The notes: a model not told the origin generated them from the letters alone. Positions 14,964-27,309 are shown, counted from the first letter of the stretch. The stretch: DNA of 42,127 bases from an uncultured Lachnospiraceae bacterium (GCA_945913255.1 CAMEDC010000029.1:1-42127), one strand, 5' to 3'. Numbers and translations: made by a program.

Positions 14964-15608
14964 TTATCTTTTCTGCATCATGCGAAATGCCCACAGAGCT
15001 GCGCCTGCGGCAGCATCCATATCCGGGTCTTTTACCTTCATTTGCGGAAGTCTTACCGCAAGTTCCCGGATAAACTTTTCCCGCAGCAATGTTTCATGGG
15101 ACAGCAGCCCTCCCAGAAGGGAAATTCCCAATTCCTTTTTTCCCAGCTGCCTGTACACGGCTGCTGCCAGTTCTGTCAATTCCACTGCATTTTCTTCAAT
15201 AATGGCAAGTGCTTTCACATCACCCTGTCTCCCTGCCTGTTCCACCAGGGGAGACAGGGATGCAATATGGCTCTTATCAGCGGTAGAATAGGTTTCTGCA
15301 ATCAACTGACCGATATTTTCGACTTTCCAGGCTTTCTGCACCAGATCTGTCAAAACAGTTTTTGCTCCCCTGCCGTCCTGTGCTCTGACAACCGCCGTCA
15401 AGGCATCCCGCCCCAGGGCATAACCGCTTCCCACATCATCAATCAAATGACCCCAGCCGCCGGCTCTGGCAGTTTTTCCATCCTCCGTAATCCCCGTACA
15501 GATGCTTCCCGTACCGGCAATCAGAATACATCCTGTTCCTCCACTCATGGCACCGTAAAGGGCTATTTCATGATCTCCCTTTAACAGTAGTTTCCCCGAA
15601 AAATCTTT
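14964..15608 (-). pseudogene. Remnant of a BadF/BcrA-type N-acetylhexosamine kinase, N-terminal part lost
   Basis: The reading frame holds the C-terminal two thirds of a BadF-family sugar kinase: FSGKLLLKGDHEIALYGAM, then ILIAGTGSICTG (phosphate-binding loop), GGWGHLIDDVGSGYALGRDA and a C-terminal LLGGLLSH segment. The N-terminal GIDGGGT nucleotide-binding motif of the family is absent. Upstream the frame soon meets a stop, and the DNA there belongs to an RpiR regulator instead. An ATG at 15548 could still start a 194-residue protein, but it would lack half of the ATP site. Related enzymes phosphorylate GlcNAc or MurNAc, which fits the neighbouring nagBA. Most likely a non-functional deletion remnant. 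Confidence 0.8.
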
Positions 15609-15619
15609 CTCCCGGGAAA

Positions 15620-15868
15620 TTTCTGTACTTTTTCCACATCAATCAAGCTTAATGTTTCTTCCAACGATTTGATATTCTTATAAGTAACCTTTTCCAGGAT
15701 ACTTTCAATATTGTCTTCTCTCCCTATATCATAATTCTATCTGCAAGTTCTCTGATATTACATTCCAAAACAGAATCAAGATTTTCCATCAGACATTCCG
15801 CTACAATGCGTTCTGAATTTCCCACAAAATTATGCATTTCTCTCAAACGAATCAAAGGGGTTCTTCAT
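15620..15868 (-). pseudogene. Remnant of an RpiR/MurR-family regulator
   Basis: AGAGGTG precedes an ATG at 15868. The first codons read MKNP and then shift frame at a CCCCTTT run; removing one T restores LIRLREMHNFVGNSERIV. A second piece reads ENLDSVLECNIRELADRIM, the start of an RpiR helix-turn-helix, and stops. A third piece, in another frame, reads REDNIESILEKVTYKNIKSL and EETLSLIDVEKVQK, the linker that normally leads into the SIS domain. The recognition helix and the entire SIS domain are missing. The DNA then joins the kinase remnant. The two were probably once a regulator-kinase pair, now fused by deletions. Confidence 0.72.
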
Positions 15869-15880
15869 ATATCACCTCTA

Positions 15881-17059
15881 CTAATCTGCGTGATGATCTT
15901 TTGCATATAATATTTTCAAAATAATCGGTGTTGAAATACTGGATACAATAATCAAAAGAATCACGGAAGTAAAATATACCGGTGTCAGAAGACCTACAGA
16001 AAGACCCTTCTGCGCCACAATCAGAGCTACTTCACCTCTTGTCATCATACCCACACCGATTTTCAGACAGTCCGGAGCGCGGAATCTACACAATTTTGCC
16101 ATTAATCCGCAACCGATAATCTTACATAATAAAGCTACCAAAACAAATCCCAAAGAGAACAACAGAATTGTTCCGTCTATATTATCGATATTCGTCTTTA
16201 ATCCGATACTGGCAAAGAAAACAGGTCCAAAAATCATATAGGAGCTGATTTCCATTTTTTCATCAATATAGCTGGAATCCCGCATGGAACAAAGAACAAT
16301 ACCCGCCACATACGCGCCCGTAATATCTGCAATACCAAAATAGGTTTCCGCAATATATGCGAAGGCAAAACAAAGCGCCAGACTGATAATCGGAATTCTT
16401 CTGGTATGTGGATACCTGTCATCCAGTCTTTTAAATAATTTATATAGGATAAATCCTACAATAATTGCAAGTACGAAGAACAAAGCAGTATTCAGAACAA
16501 CTTTACCGGGATTATTATCAGGGCTCTTGAATCCAATTACAAAAGTCAGAACAATAATACCAATGACATCATCAATAATGGCAGCACTTAGAATGGTGGT
16601 TCCGACCTTTCCTTTCAATTTTCCCATTTCTTTCAGAGACTGAACGGTGATGCTGACACTGGTTGCCGTCATAATGACACCGATAAATACAGCAGAAAAG
16701 AATTTCTCTGAACCCCAGGGTGCCGCACCGTAAAATCCCATATATAACAATGTACCGCCCACCAACGGAACAAATACACCGGCACAGGCAATCAGAAATG
16801 CCACCGGACCTGTTTTCATCAATTCTTTCAAATCTGTCTCAAGTCCCGCAGAAAACATCAGTAAAACCACACCTATTTCTGCCATCTCAGTCAGAAAATC
16901 CGTCTGCTGAACAAAACCGAGAACGCTTGGACCAATCAGTAAACCGGCAATGATTTCACCCACAACCTGAGGTGCCTTGCACTTTCTGGCCAAAACACCG
17001 AAGAACTTGGCAAATACGATAATAATGGCCAAATCCTTAAACACACTGTAAACTTCCAT
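15881..17059 (-). CDS. CPA2-family monovalent cation:proton antiporter
   Basis: The 392-residue protein has about 12-13 hydrophobic helices and the Na+/H+ exchanger domain of the KefB/NapA branch (VVGEIIAGLLIGPSVLG near the N-terminus). Adjacent Asp163-Asp164 in AAIIDDVIGII match the ion-binding pair of electrogenic members such as NapA. No cytoplasmic TrkA-N or TrkA-C regulatory domain is present, so it is the membrane domain alone. It should exchange Na+ or K+ for protons. AGAGGAG precedes the ATG. A terminator separates it from gyrA upstream. Confidence 0.87.
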   Translation of the reverse strand: MEVYSVFKDLAIIIVFAKFFGVLARKCKAPQVVGEIIAGLLIGPSVLGFVQQTDFLTEMAEIGVVLLMFSAGLETDLKELMKTGPVAFLIACAGVFVPLVGGTLLYMGFYGAAPWGSEKFFSAVFIGVIMTATSVSITVQSLKEMGKLKGKVGTTILSAAIIDDVIGIIVLTFVIGFKSPDNNPGKVVLNTALFFVLAIIVGFILYKLFKRLDDRYPHTRRIPIISLALCFAFAYIAETYFGIADITGAYVAGIVLCSMRDSSYIDEKMEISSYMIFGPVFFASIGLKTNIDNIDGTILLFSLGFVLVALLCKIIGCGLMAKLCRFRAPDCLKIGVGMMTRGEVALIVAQKGLSVGLLTPVYFTSVILLIIVSSISTPIILKILYAKDHHAD

Positions 17060-17090
17060 AATTTTTCTCCTCTTTTCTTAACACTGTAAA

Positions 17091-17132
17091 ACAAGACGAG
17101 ACACATGAATATCCTCATTGATCTCGTCCTGT
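17091..17132 (-). terminator. Terminator of the dnaA-to-gyrA cluster
   Basis: An 11-bp stem (17122-17132 with 17091-17101, one G-U pair on the RNA) encloses a 20-base loop and is followed on the minus strand by TTTTAC. It lies just after the gyrA stop. The long loop makes it a moderate candidate. Confidence 0.55.
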
Positions 17133-17141
17133 CATTACATT

Positions 17142-19676
17142 TTAATCCATTTTTTCTTCTTCCGGAATTTCTTCCATGGCATCTTCTACATTGTCAAATT
17201 CATGTTCGCCGTTTGATACTTTTTCTCTCACCTTGGCAATCTGAGCAACCTTCACACCTTTTTCCAGATTGATCATCTTCACTCCGGATGTGATTCTGCC
17301 GAGAGTGGAAATATCTTCCATACGAAGCTGTATGATAATTCCCTCTGTGGTTATCATCATAATTTCATTTTCATCAACCACAGCCTTGACACCTACAACA
17401 TCACCTGTCTTTTCTGTGATCTTGTAGCACTTTACACCTTTACCGCCACGCTTCTGTACACTGAATTCATTCAGATACGTACGTTTTCCAAGACCATTTT
17501 CCGATACAAACAACAGGGAATCACCCTGACTCTGCAGCTGCATACCGATTATTTCATCTCCGTCATCCAGATTCATTCCAATAACACCCATGGATGCTCT
17601 GCCGGTCGCTCTTACATCTGTTTCCTTGAAACGGATACACATGCCCTGTTTTGTAACCAGGAAAATTTCACTGTCTTTTTCTGTTGTCTTCACTTCAATC
17701 AGTTCATCATCATCTCTCAGATTAATTGCCGTTAGACCGTTCTTTCTGACATTTGCAAATTCTCCGAGAGGCGTTTTTTTGACAATACCCTTTCTGGTTA
17801 CCATGAAAAGATTTTTACTGTCATCATATTCTCTGATTGGAATCATTGCTGTAATCTTTTCACCGGGGAGAAGCTGCAGCAGATTGATTACTGCTGTTCC
17901 TCTTGCGGTTCTGCCTGCTTCCGGAATCTCATAAGCCTTCAGTCTGTATACACGACCCATATTAGTGAAGAAATTTAGGTAATGATGCGTTGTCGTCATC
18001 AATAAATCTTCGATGAAATCTTCATCAATGGTCTGCATTCCTTTGATTCCCTTACCTCCACGGTTCTGGGCTTTAAAATTATCCACTGTCATACGCTTGA
18101 TGTATCCAAGATTCGTCATGGCAATGATTGTATTTTCATGTGGAATCAAATCTTCCATGGAAATATCAAATTCATCATATCCAATCTTACTGCGTCTGTC
18201 ATCACCATATTTTTCGGCAGTCTCGCCCATTTCCTGTCTGATAACACCCAGCAGTAATTTCTCATCTGCAAGAATTGCCTTCAATTCACCAATCCGGATT
18301 TCAAGCTCTTTATGCTCATTTTCCAGCTTTTCTCTTTCCAAACCTGTCAGAGCACGCAGACGCATATCCACAATGGCCTGAGCCTGAGCATCTGAAAGTT
18401 CGAAACGCTGCATCAGTCTTTCCTTTGCAACCTGGGCATTTTCACTGCTTCTGATAATAGAAATTACTTCATCAATATAATCTAAAGCTTTCAACAGACC
18501 CTGTAAAATATGGTCTCTTTCTTCCGCCTTATTTAAATCATATTTTGTCCTTCTGGTGACAACTTCTTCCTGATGCTTGATATAATAATTCATCATATCA
18601 AGAAGACTCATTACTTTAGGCTCATTATTTACCAGAGCCAGCATAATTACACCAAAAGTATCCTGTAATTGAGTATGTTTGTAAAGCTGATTCAGTATTA
18701 CATTTGCATTGGCATCTTTACGAAGTTCGATAACGACTCTCACACCTTCACGGTTTGATTCATCACGAATATCTGTGATACCATCTATTTTTTTCAACTT
18801 TACAAGCTCGGCAATTTTTATAATCAGATTTGCCTTGTTCACCATATAAGGCAGTTCTGTCGCAATAATCTGGCTCTTTCCGTTCGGTAATGTCTCAATA
18901 TTCGTAATGGCACGGACAATAACCTTTCCACGACCGGTTCTGTAAGCTTCTTCACATCCTCTGGTTCCCAGAATCAAACCACCGGTAGGAAAATCGGGAG
19001 CTTTTACAATTTCCATCACTTCTTCAATGGTTGTATCTCTGTCTTCATTGACACGGTTATCAATGATTTTCTGTACCGCACTCGTTATCTCACGAAGATT
19101 GTGAGGTGGAATATTGGTTGCCATACCGACTGCAATACCGGTGGTACCATTGACAAGCAGGTTTGGATAACGGCTTGGAAGGACTACCGGCTCTTTTTCT
19201 GTGTCATCAAAGTTCGGAACAAAATCAACTGTATCTTTATTGATATCAGCCAGAAGCTCCATGGAAATCTTTGATAATCTTGCCTCTGTATAACGCATTG
19301 CTGCGGCACCGTCACCGTCCATGGAACCAAAGTTTCCATGACCATCCACAAGAGGATATCTCATATTCCAGTCCTGAGCCATATTTACCAGTGCGCCATA
19401 GATAGAACTGTCTCCGTGGGGATGATATTTACCCATGGTATCACCAACAATACGGGCACTTTTACGGTGAGGCTTATCAGGACCGTTGTTCAATTCAATC
19501 ATAGAATAAAGCACACGTCTCTGAACAGGCTTTAAACCATCTCTTACATCCGGAAGGGCACGGGATGCGATAACACTCATGGCATAGTCGATGTAGAAGG
19601 TTTCCATTCTCTCCTTCAGATCAACTTCCTGAATCTTATCAATTTCCACATTATTGTCAAAAATATCGTCGTTCAT
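17142..19676 (-). CDS. gyrA: DNA gyrase subunit A
   Basis: The breakage-reunion subunit of gyrase. The active-site Tyr is Tyr129 in [10 protein letters not shown] GyrA-box-like motif NRGGKGIKG and a second KRGGKGVK lie in the C-terminal beta-pinwheel. The quinolone-determining region reads [13 protein letters not shown]: Ser90 matches E. coli Ser83, and Gly94 stands where E. coli has Asp87. At 844 residues, with an acidic tail ending [10 protein letters not shown], it is a normal length. GAGGAAAACA precedes the ATG. The gap to gyrB is 21 bases, so the two are co-transcribed. Confidence 0.97.
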   Translation of the reverse strand: MNDDIFDNNVEIDKIQEVDLKERMETFYIDYAMSVIASRALPDVRDGLKPVQRRVLYSMIELNNGPDKPHRKSARIVGDTMGKYHPHGDSSIYGALVNMAQDWNMRYPLVDGHGNFGSMDGDGAAAMRYTEARLSKISMELLADINKDTVDFVPNFDDTEKEPVVLPSRYPNLLVNGTTGIAVGMATNIPPHNLREITSAVQKIIDNRVNEDRDTTIEEVMEIVKAPDFPTGGLILGTRGCEEAYRTGRGKVIVRAITNIETLPNGKSQIIATELPYMVNKANLIIKIAELVKLKKIDGITDIRDESNREGVRVVIELRKDANANVILNQLYKHTQLQDTFGVIMLALVNNEPKVMSLLDMMNYYIKHQEEVVTRRTKYDLNKAEERDHILQGLLKALDYIDEVISIIRSSENAQVAKERLMQRFELSDAQAQAIVDMRLRALTGLEREKLENEHKELEIRIGELKAILADEKLLLGVIRQEMGETAEKYGDDRRSKIGYDEFDISMEDLIPHENTIIAMTNLGYIKRMTVDNFKAQNRGGKGIKGMQTIDEDFIEDLLMTTTHHYLNFFTNMGRVYRLKAYEIPEAGRTARGTAVINLLQLLPGEKITAMIPIREYDDSKNLFMVTRKGIVKKTPLGEFANVRKNGLTAINLRDDDELIEVKTTEKDSEIFLVTKQGMCIRFKETDVRATGRASMGVIGMNLDDGDEIIGMQLQSQGDSLLFVSENGLGKRTYLNEFSVQKRGGKGVKCYKITEKTGDVVGVKAVVDENEIMMITTEGIIIQLRMEDISTLGRITSGVKMINLEKGVKVAQIAKVREKVSNGEHEFDNVEDAMEEIPEEEKMD

Positions 19677-19697
19677 TGTTTTCCTCTTTCAAAGGTA

Positions 19698-22897
<3,200 letters not shown>

Positions 22898-22941
22898 CTA
22901 TTATACCATATCCTTGCAAGCTACAGGTAACACTTGATATA

Positions 22942-23151
22942 TCAAGCTTCTATTTTGATTGATTCTCCATCAAAATCTACCACATCTCCGGCAACCAGTT
23001 TTTTTCCTCTCTGAATTTCCACATTGCCATTGACTTTTACCTGACCGTCCTGAATCACTAACTTCGCTTCCACACCTGATTCCACCAGACCGGCAGCTTT
23101 CAGAGCCTGACCAAGCTTAATATAGTCATCTCTTAAATAAATTGTCTGCAT
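22942..23151 (-). CDS. yaaA: S4-domain RNA-binding protein (YaaA/RlbA type)
   Basis: A 69-residue protein consisting almost only of an S4 domain: IKLGQALKAAGLVESGVEAK and QVKVNGNVEIQRGKKL. This small gene sits between dnaN and recF in many Firmicutes (B. subtilis yaaA). S4 domains bind structured RNA; a ribosome assembly role has been suggested for the family. The position and size match exactly. Confidence 0.88.
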   Translation of the reverse strand: MQTIYLRDDYIKLGQALKAAGLVESGVEAKLVIQDGQVKVNGNVEIQRGKKLVAGDVVDFDGESIKIEA

Positions 23152-23181
23152 TCCGAATGCCTTTCTTTGTTTATTGAACTG

Positions 23182-23230
23182 TTGTAAGAATTACAAGTTA
23201 ACTTCTCAACTTACAGTTGTGAAGTTAACT
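23182..23230 (-). promoter_or_regulatory. Long hairpin across the dnaN stop codon plus a second small hairpin
   Basis: Bases 23196-23205 and 23221-23230 are a perfect 10-bp inverted repeat. Inside it CAACT and AGTTG pair around GTA, giving a nearly continuous 15-bp hairpin with one A-A mismatch. The dnaN stop lies in it. A second hairpin TTGTAA-n3-TTACAA occupies 23182-23196. No U-tract follows, so RNA processing, 3' end stability or attenuation are more likely than termination. Confidence 0.5.
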
Positions 23231-24315
23231 GGAAGAATCAGATAAATGTAGCTTTCTTCCGGGTTTTTGATAAAGCAGGGAGCCTTTGGATTCACCATAT
23301 AAAGTTCTACTTCTTCCTCATCAATAACGCGAAGGGCATCAATCAGGAATTTCGGATTAAATCCAATCATTAAATCCTTACCTTGTTTTTCAATATCAAT
23401 CTCTTCATTCATGCTGCCGAGAATGGAATTGATTTTTAGTTCCATGCTGCCATCGGTTATATTGATAATAATAGGTTTCTTATCCCCTTCCTTCACCAGA
23501 AGAGTTGCTCTGTCAATACAATTCAGAAATTCCTTTTTATTGGTTTTTACCTTTGTCTCATAATCGTTGGAAAGCATCTGATCTATTTTGAAATACTCTC
23601 CCTCAATCAATCTGGACACAACTGTTGTATTTTCAAATTCAAAAACAATATGTTTAGAAGTGAAGGAAATCGTAACATCACTCTCTGCACCACCGGGAAG
23701 AATCTTACTTACTTCATTCAATGTCTTACCGGGAACGACTACTTTTTTAGGAGCATAACTCTCCTTCAACTGAATTTTACGAATGGAAATTCTGTGTCCG
23801 TCAAGGGAAACTACCTTTAACTCATCTCCGTTAATTTCAAAAAGTTCACCTGTCATCAATTTATTGTTATCATTATCGGAAATTGAGAAAATAGTTTGTC
23901 TCACTACTTCCTTTAAAGTAAACTGACTGATTATTATGCTGTCTTCTTTTTCCACCACAGGAAGATAAGAGAAATCTTCACCCGATTTTCCTATAATCGT
24001 AAATTTTGCCTTTTCACATGTAATGGTCGTTTTGTAAGAAGAATCCGTTTCTATGATAATATCACTGTCAGGAAGTTTTCTAACAATTTCAAGGAATATT
24101 TTTGCATCAAGAGCAATAACACCTTTTTCAAGAATATCTCCATCTATAATGGTTTCTATACCAAGATCCATGTCATTCGCTGTTAATGTAATAATTCCTT
24201 TAGATGCATCCACCATAATACATTCCAGAATTGACATAGTTGTTTTATTTGAAACAGCCTTTGATACAATTTGTACTCCGTTCAACAGATTTGATTTTGA
24301 ACAAACTAATTTCAT
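23206..24315 (-). CDS. dnaN: DNA polymerase III sliding clamp (beta subunit)
   Basis: The start is placed at the ATG at 24315 (MKLVCSKSNLLNGVQIV), six codons inside the longest frame, because AAGGGAG lies eight bases before it and clamps begin there. The product has 369 residues and three repeated clamp domains. Motifs include LDAKIFLEIVRKLPD and the C-terminal YLILPV. Clamps usually end PV(R)TY or similar; this one ends PVNFTTVS, a short altered tail encoded inside the hairpin described at 23196-23230. It is the second gene of the dnaA cluster. Confidence 0.96.
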   Translation of the reverse strand: MKLVCSKSNLLNGVQIVSKAVSNKTTMSILECIMVDASKGIITLTANDMDLGIETIIDGDILEKGVIALDAKIFLEIVRKLPDSDIIIETDSSYKTTITCEKAKFTIIGKSGEDFSYLPVVEKEDSIIISQFTLKEVVRQTIFSISDNDNNKLMTGELFEINGDELKVVSLDGHRISIRKIQLKESYAPKKVVVPGKTLNEVSKILPGGAESDVTISFTSKHIVFEFENTTVVSRLIEGEYFKIDQMLSNDYETKVKTNKKEFLNCIDRATLLVKEGDKKPIIINITDGSMELKINSILGSMNEEIDIEKQGKDLMIGFNPKFLIDALRVIDEEEVELYMVNPKAPCFIKNPEESYIYLILPVNFTTVS

Positions 24316-24415
24316 GTGAATAACTCCCTTCATTGTATGAGCAAAATTTTATCAGGACAAATAATATAAATATATAAAAGAAATTCATAGTACATCTTAA
24401 TAAAGGATGTTGATT

Positions 24416-24580
24416 TGTGCATAACTGTCTCTATTATACTATTTTTCAGTAAAAAAGGAAATGGAAATCTGGTGAATATTTCAGAATAACCTAAGAATAA
24501 ATCTGAAGTTATTCACAGGTTCAAATTTCCCAATTCTAATCACAAAAAAGTTATCAACAGTTTCTGCATTTTTATCAACA
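24416..24580. promoter_or_regulatory. DnaA-box cluster between dnaA and dnaN, with a dnaN promoter
   Basis: The 294-base gap 24316-24609 has no gene. DnaA-box-like 9-mers are TTATGCACA (24424-24416, minus), TTATTCACA (24509-24517, plus) and two TTATCAACA (24551-24559 and 24572-24580, plus; one mismatch to TTATCCACA). A TATAAT (24438-24433, minus) is a likely dnaN -10, with a poor -35. A bipartite origin with boxes on both sides of dnaA is known from Bacillus, and this arrangement matches it. Confidence 0.65.
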
Positions 24581-24609
24581 GGAAAAACACAATTTGATGT
24601 GTTTATCTT

Positions 24610-25974
24610 CTAAGAAGGATTTATCTTCTTTATTATAATGTCTATTTTATTTTTCAGTTCTTCGTTGGTTTTTATCTCTGCTTCTATTTTTTTGACACCG
24701 TGCATAACAGTGGTGTGATCTTTTTTACCTAAAATTTTACCTACATTAATAAGTGAAGTATCTGTCAGTTCACGGCAGAGGTACATAACAACCTGGCGTG
24801 GCTGGACGAATTCAGAATTTCTCTTTTTAGAGGTAATGTCTTCCGGTTTTACACCAAAGTGTTCTGCTACAACATTAATGATCAGAGTAGGGGTGATTTC
24901 TTTTGGTTTGTTTGGATATATTACATCCTTTAAAGCTTCTTCAGCTGATTCAATGGTTAAATCAACTTTATTTAACTTTGCAAATGCGATAATCTTATTA
25001 AATGCCCCTTCCAGTTCTCGAATATTTGATTTAATATTCGTAGCTATATATTTGATAATTTCTTCATCAATCTGTTTATCACAGTTCTCTGCATTTTTAC
25101 GGAGAATTGCCATACGCGTCTCGTAGTCGGGAGGTTGGATATCGGCAATCAATCCCCATTCAAAACGAGAACGGAAGCGTTCATCCAGAGTTTCCATTTC
25201 CTTTGGAGGCTTGTCCGAGGAAAGAACAATCTGTTTTCTGGCAGCGTGAAGTACATTGAAAGTATGGAAGAATTCTTCCTGGGTACTTTCTTTACCGATA
25301 ATAAACTGTACATCGTCAACCATGAGGACGTCTACAGTTCTGTATTTTTCACGAAGTTTTGTCATGGATGCTGCATTACCGCTTCGAATAGACTCAATTA
25401 CTTCGTTTGTAAATTCCTCACTTGTGACATAGAGAACCTTTTTGTCGGGGTTCTGTTCCAGAATAAAGTGTCCGATGGAATGCATCAGATGTGTTTTTCC
25501 AAGTCCGGGTCCTCCGTATAAATAGAGAGGATTATATGCTTCTCCGGGAGATTCAGCAACGGCGAGAGAAGCAGAGTGGGCAAATTTATTATTGCTGCCG
25601 ACCACAAAAGTATCAAATTTGTACTTTGGATTCAGATTTGCGTTTTCATAATTGATATTATAGACAGGATTTGACATGGAAAGTTCATTTTCCTGAGTTT
25701 CATTTAGTTTGGCATCTTTTTCAAGTATAAATTTGATGTCGTAATTATGATTGAACATTTCTGTTATGGTAACCTGAAAAAAGCTCTTATATTTGGAAGA
25801 AATATAGTTAAGAGCATGTGCCTGGTCGGAAGGAATAATGATATTTACGATATCATCCGTTATATTATAGAATTCAAGGGGCTCCAGCCATGTCTGGTAA
25901 GAAATATCCGAAATATTGTATTCTCTTCTTATGGTTTCTTTTATGGCCAGCCAATTATCTTTGATATTGTCCAT
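24610..25974 (-). CDS. dnaA: Chromosomal replication initiator DnaA
   Basis: The N-terminal DnaB/DnaD-interaction domain occupies about residues 1-80. A linker with NPVYNINYENANLNPKYKFD leads into the AAA+ domain, with Walker A GGPGLGKTH and Walker B VLMVDDVQF. The C-terminal DNA-binding helix-turn-helix carries the DnaA signature KKDHTTVMHGVKKIE. The 454 residues are typical. GAAGGG precedes the ATG. The promoter at 26009-26037 and the DnaA boxes further upstream suggest autoregulation. Confidence 0.97.
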   Translation of the reverse strand: MDNIKDNWLAIKETIRREYNISDISYQTWLEPLEFYNITDDIVNIIIPSDQAHALNYISSKYKSFFQVTITEMFNHNYDIKFILEKDAKLNETQENELSMSNPVYNINYENANLNPKYKFDTFVVGSNNKFAHSASLAVAESPGEAYNPLYLYGGPGLGKTHLMHSIGHFILEQNPDKKVLYVTSEEFTNEVIESIRSGNAASMTKLREKYRTVDVLMVDDVQFIIGKESTQEEFFHTFNVLHAARKQIVLSSDKPPKEMETLDERFRSRFEWGLIADIQPPDYETRMAILRKNAENCDKQIDEEIIKYIATNIKSNIRELEGAFNKIIAFAKLNKVDLTIESAEEALKDVIYPNKPKEITPTLIINVVAEHFGVKPEDITSKKRNSEFVQPRQVVMYLCRELTDTSLINVGKILGKKDHTTVMHGVKKIEAEIKTNEELKNKIDIIIKKINPS

Positions 25975-26008
25975 TTTCCGTTACCCTTCTTTATATTCAT
26001 ATAGATTC

Positions 26009-26037
26009 ATTGTAATATAGATTTCTGCAGATTTCAA
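26009..26037 (-). promoter_or_regulatory. dnaA promoter
   Basis: On the minus strand TTGAAA (26037-26032) and TACAAT (26014-26009) are 17 bases apart, placing the transcript start about 28 bases before the dnaA ATG. The nearest perfect DnaA box is 30 bases upstream. Confidence 0.6.
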
Positions 26038-26067
26038 ATGCAAGTTATGAACATAGTATGGATAAAG

Positions 26068-26309
26068 TTATCCACATATTGTTGATAAAAATGTTTATAA
26101 TTAAGATGTAAACAAAGATATGTGGATATTAATGTGAATAAGTGGATAAAGGAGTAGTAATTGAATTTCATTGATTTTATTAGAAAAAATGATTTTTTGC
26201 ACATGAATTTCACATATATTTGTTTTTTATATTCATTTTATCCACAAGTAATCAACAATGTGTGTATAACTACAGAATAACTTTTTACTGTGGATATCTA
26301 TGTGTATAA
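26068..26309. other. Replication origin, main DnaA-box cluster (oriC)
   Basis: This AT-rich gap between dnaA and rpmH (25975-26483) has no gene. Perfect TTATCCACA boxes lie at 26068-26076 and 26238-26246 (plus). TTATTCACA is at 26133-26141 and TTATACACA at 26261-26269 and 26301-26309 (all minus). One-mismatch boxes lie at 26080-26088, 26121-26129, 26141-26149 and 26289-26297 (minus). The two groups flank a very AT-rich stretch (about 26155-26235) that may be the unwinding element. Gene orientation switches from minus to plus here, as expected of an origin. Confidence 0.85.
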
Positions 26310-26362
26310 CTTTAAAAATAATTTTTTGTTACTTGCAAAGTATGATTTTTGCTGAATTTTCC

Positions 26363-26391
26363 TTGACATCAGGTACTTTTTCTTATACAAT
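26363..26391 (+). promoter_or_regulatory. rpmH promoter
   Basis: TTGACA and TACAAT are 17 bases apart, close to consensus. Transcription would start near 26398, about 85 bases before the rpmH ATG. Confidence 0.75.
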
Positions 26392-26483
26392 CAATATGCT
26401 ATTTTCCTGAAATCAGGTGTAAATGCGTAGAAGAAAATAACTTACCTTTATATAATAGGGTTTTAAAAAGGAGGTGCCTTTCC

Positions 26484-26618
26484 ATGAAGATGACATTTCA
26501 GCCTAAAAAGCGTTCTCATTCCAAAGTTCACGGATTCAGAGCAAGAATGAGTACTCCCGGCGGAAGAAAAGTTTTGGCAGCAAGACGTGCAAAAGGAAGA
26601 AAGAAATTATCCGCATAG
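26484..26618 (+). CDS. rpmH: 50S ribosomal protein L34
   Basis: A 44-residue, strongly basic protein: [20 protein letters not shown], then [20 protein letters not shown] and KLSA. This is the universal L34 signature. AAAGGAGG lies eight bases before the ATG. It sits in its normal place next to oriC and before rnpA. A small terminator follows the stop directly. Confidence 0.98.
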   Translation: MKMTFQPKKRSHSKVHGFRARMSTPGGRKVLAARRAKGRKKLSA

Positions 26619-26640
26619 GTCACAGAAATGTGACCTTTTT
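26617..26640 (+). terminator. Terminator or attenuator between rpmH and rnpA
   Basis: AGGTCACA and TGTGACCT pair perfectly (8 bp, loop GAAA) and are followed by TTTTTCTC. The stem begins within the rpmH stop codon. It would reduce readthrough into rnpA, giving L34 in excess over the RNase P protein. Confidence 0.8.
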
Positions 26641-26678
26641 CTCTTCTTAAAGCGTAAAGTACTTTTTGAAGAGCGAAA

Positions 26679-26715
26679 TTTACGAGGGACGTAAAAATTT
26701 ACGGAGGACGTAAAT
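26679..26715 (+). promoter_or_regulatory. Tandem hairpins holding Shine-Dalgarno sequences in their loops, before rnpA
   Basis: TTTACG-AGGGA-CGTAAA (26679-26695) and ATTTACG-GAGGA-CGTAAAT (26697-26715) are two near-identical small hairpins. Each loop carries a Shine-Dalgarno-like sequence. The second loop is the rnpA ribosome binding site and its stem reaches into the start codon at 26714. They probably arose by a local duplication and could tune rnpA translation. Confidence 0.5.
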
Positions 26716-27067
26716 GAGATTTTCTGAAAGCTTAAAAAAGAATCATCAATTCCAGTTTGTATATAAGTACGGTAAATCATACGCAAATAAATATCTGATT
26801 ATGTATGTGAAGGAAAATGGCACCGAAAAAAATCGAATTGGAATCAGTGTGAGTAAAAAAGTAGGCAACAGTGTTGTGAGACACCGGGTAACAAGATTGT
26901 TGCGGGAAAGTTATCGATTACATGAAGCAGTGTTCAATAGTGGTTTGGACATTGTAATCGTGGCAAGGGCGAGTGCAGCATCGGTGGGTTATGAAGAAAT
27001 AGAAAATGCCCTGCTTCACCTTGGAAAGCTTCATCACATAATAAAAGTGTATCTCTATTTTGATTAA
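26714..27067 (+). CDS. rnpA: Ribonuclease P protein component
   Basis: A small basic protein of 117 residues that helps the RNase P RNA cleave tRNA precursors. The hallmark [20 protein letters not shown] is present, preceded by the typical [26 protein letters not shown] precedes the ATG and lies in a hairpin loop. Its 3' end overlaps the yidD region. Confidence 0.96.
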   Translation: MRFSESLKKNHQFQFVYKYGKSYANKYLIMYVKENGTEKNRIGISVSKKVGNSVVRHRVTRLLRESYRLHEAVFNSGLDIVIVARASAASVGYEEIENALLHLGKLHHIIKVYLYFD

Positions 27068-27071
27068 CAAC

Positions 27072-27281
27072 ATGAAAAAATTTTTAATTGCAGGTATCAG
27101 ATTTTATCAAAAGTATATATCTCCCTTAAAAAGTACAAAGTGTCCCTATATTCCTACCTGTTCTCAGTACGGATTAGAGGCAATACAGAAATATGGCGCT
27201 TTTAAGGGAAGTATTCTTGCTATCTGGAGAATATTGAGATGTAATCCTTTTTCTAAGGGTGGATATGATCCGGTTCCTTAA
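27072..27281 (+). CDS. yidD: Membrane protein insertion efficiency factor YidD
   Basis: A 69-residue protein with the family core [20 protein letters not shown] followed by SQYGLEAI and [15 protein letters not shown]. It acts near YidC at the membrane. I place the start at the ATG at 27072 ([13 protein letters not shown]), in line with homologues. No clear ribosome binding site precedes it; four bases separate it from the rnpA stop, so translation is probably coupled. A TTG at 27060 would add four residues. Confidence 0.93.
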   Translation: MKKFLIAGIRFYQKYISPLKSTKCPYIPTCSQYGLEAIQKYGAFKGSILAIWRILRCNPFSKGGYDPVP

Positions 27282-27309
27282 ATTCTGATACAGCAAAATC
27301 GGAGGATAA

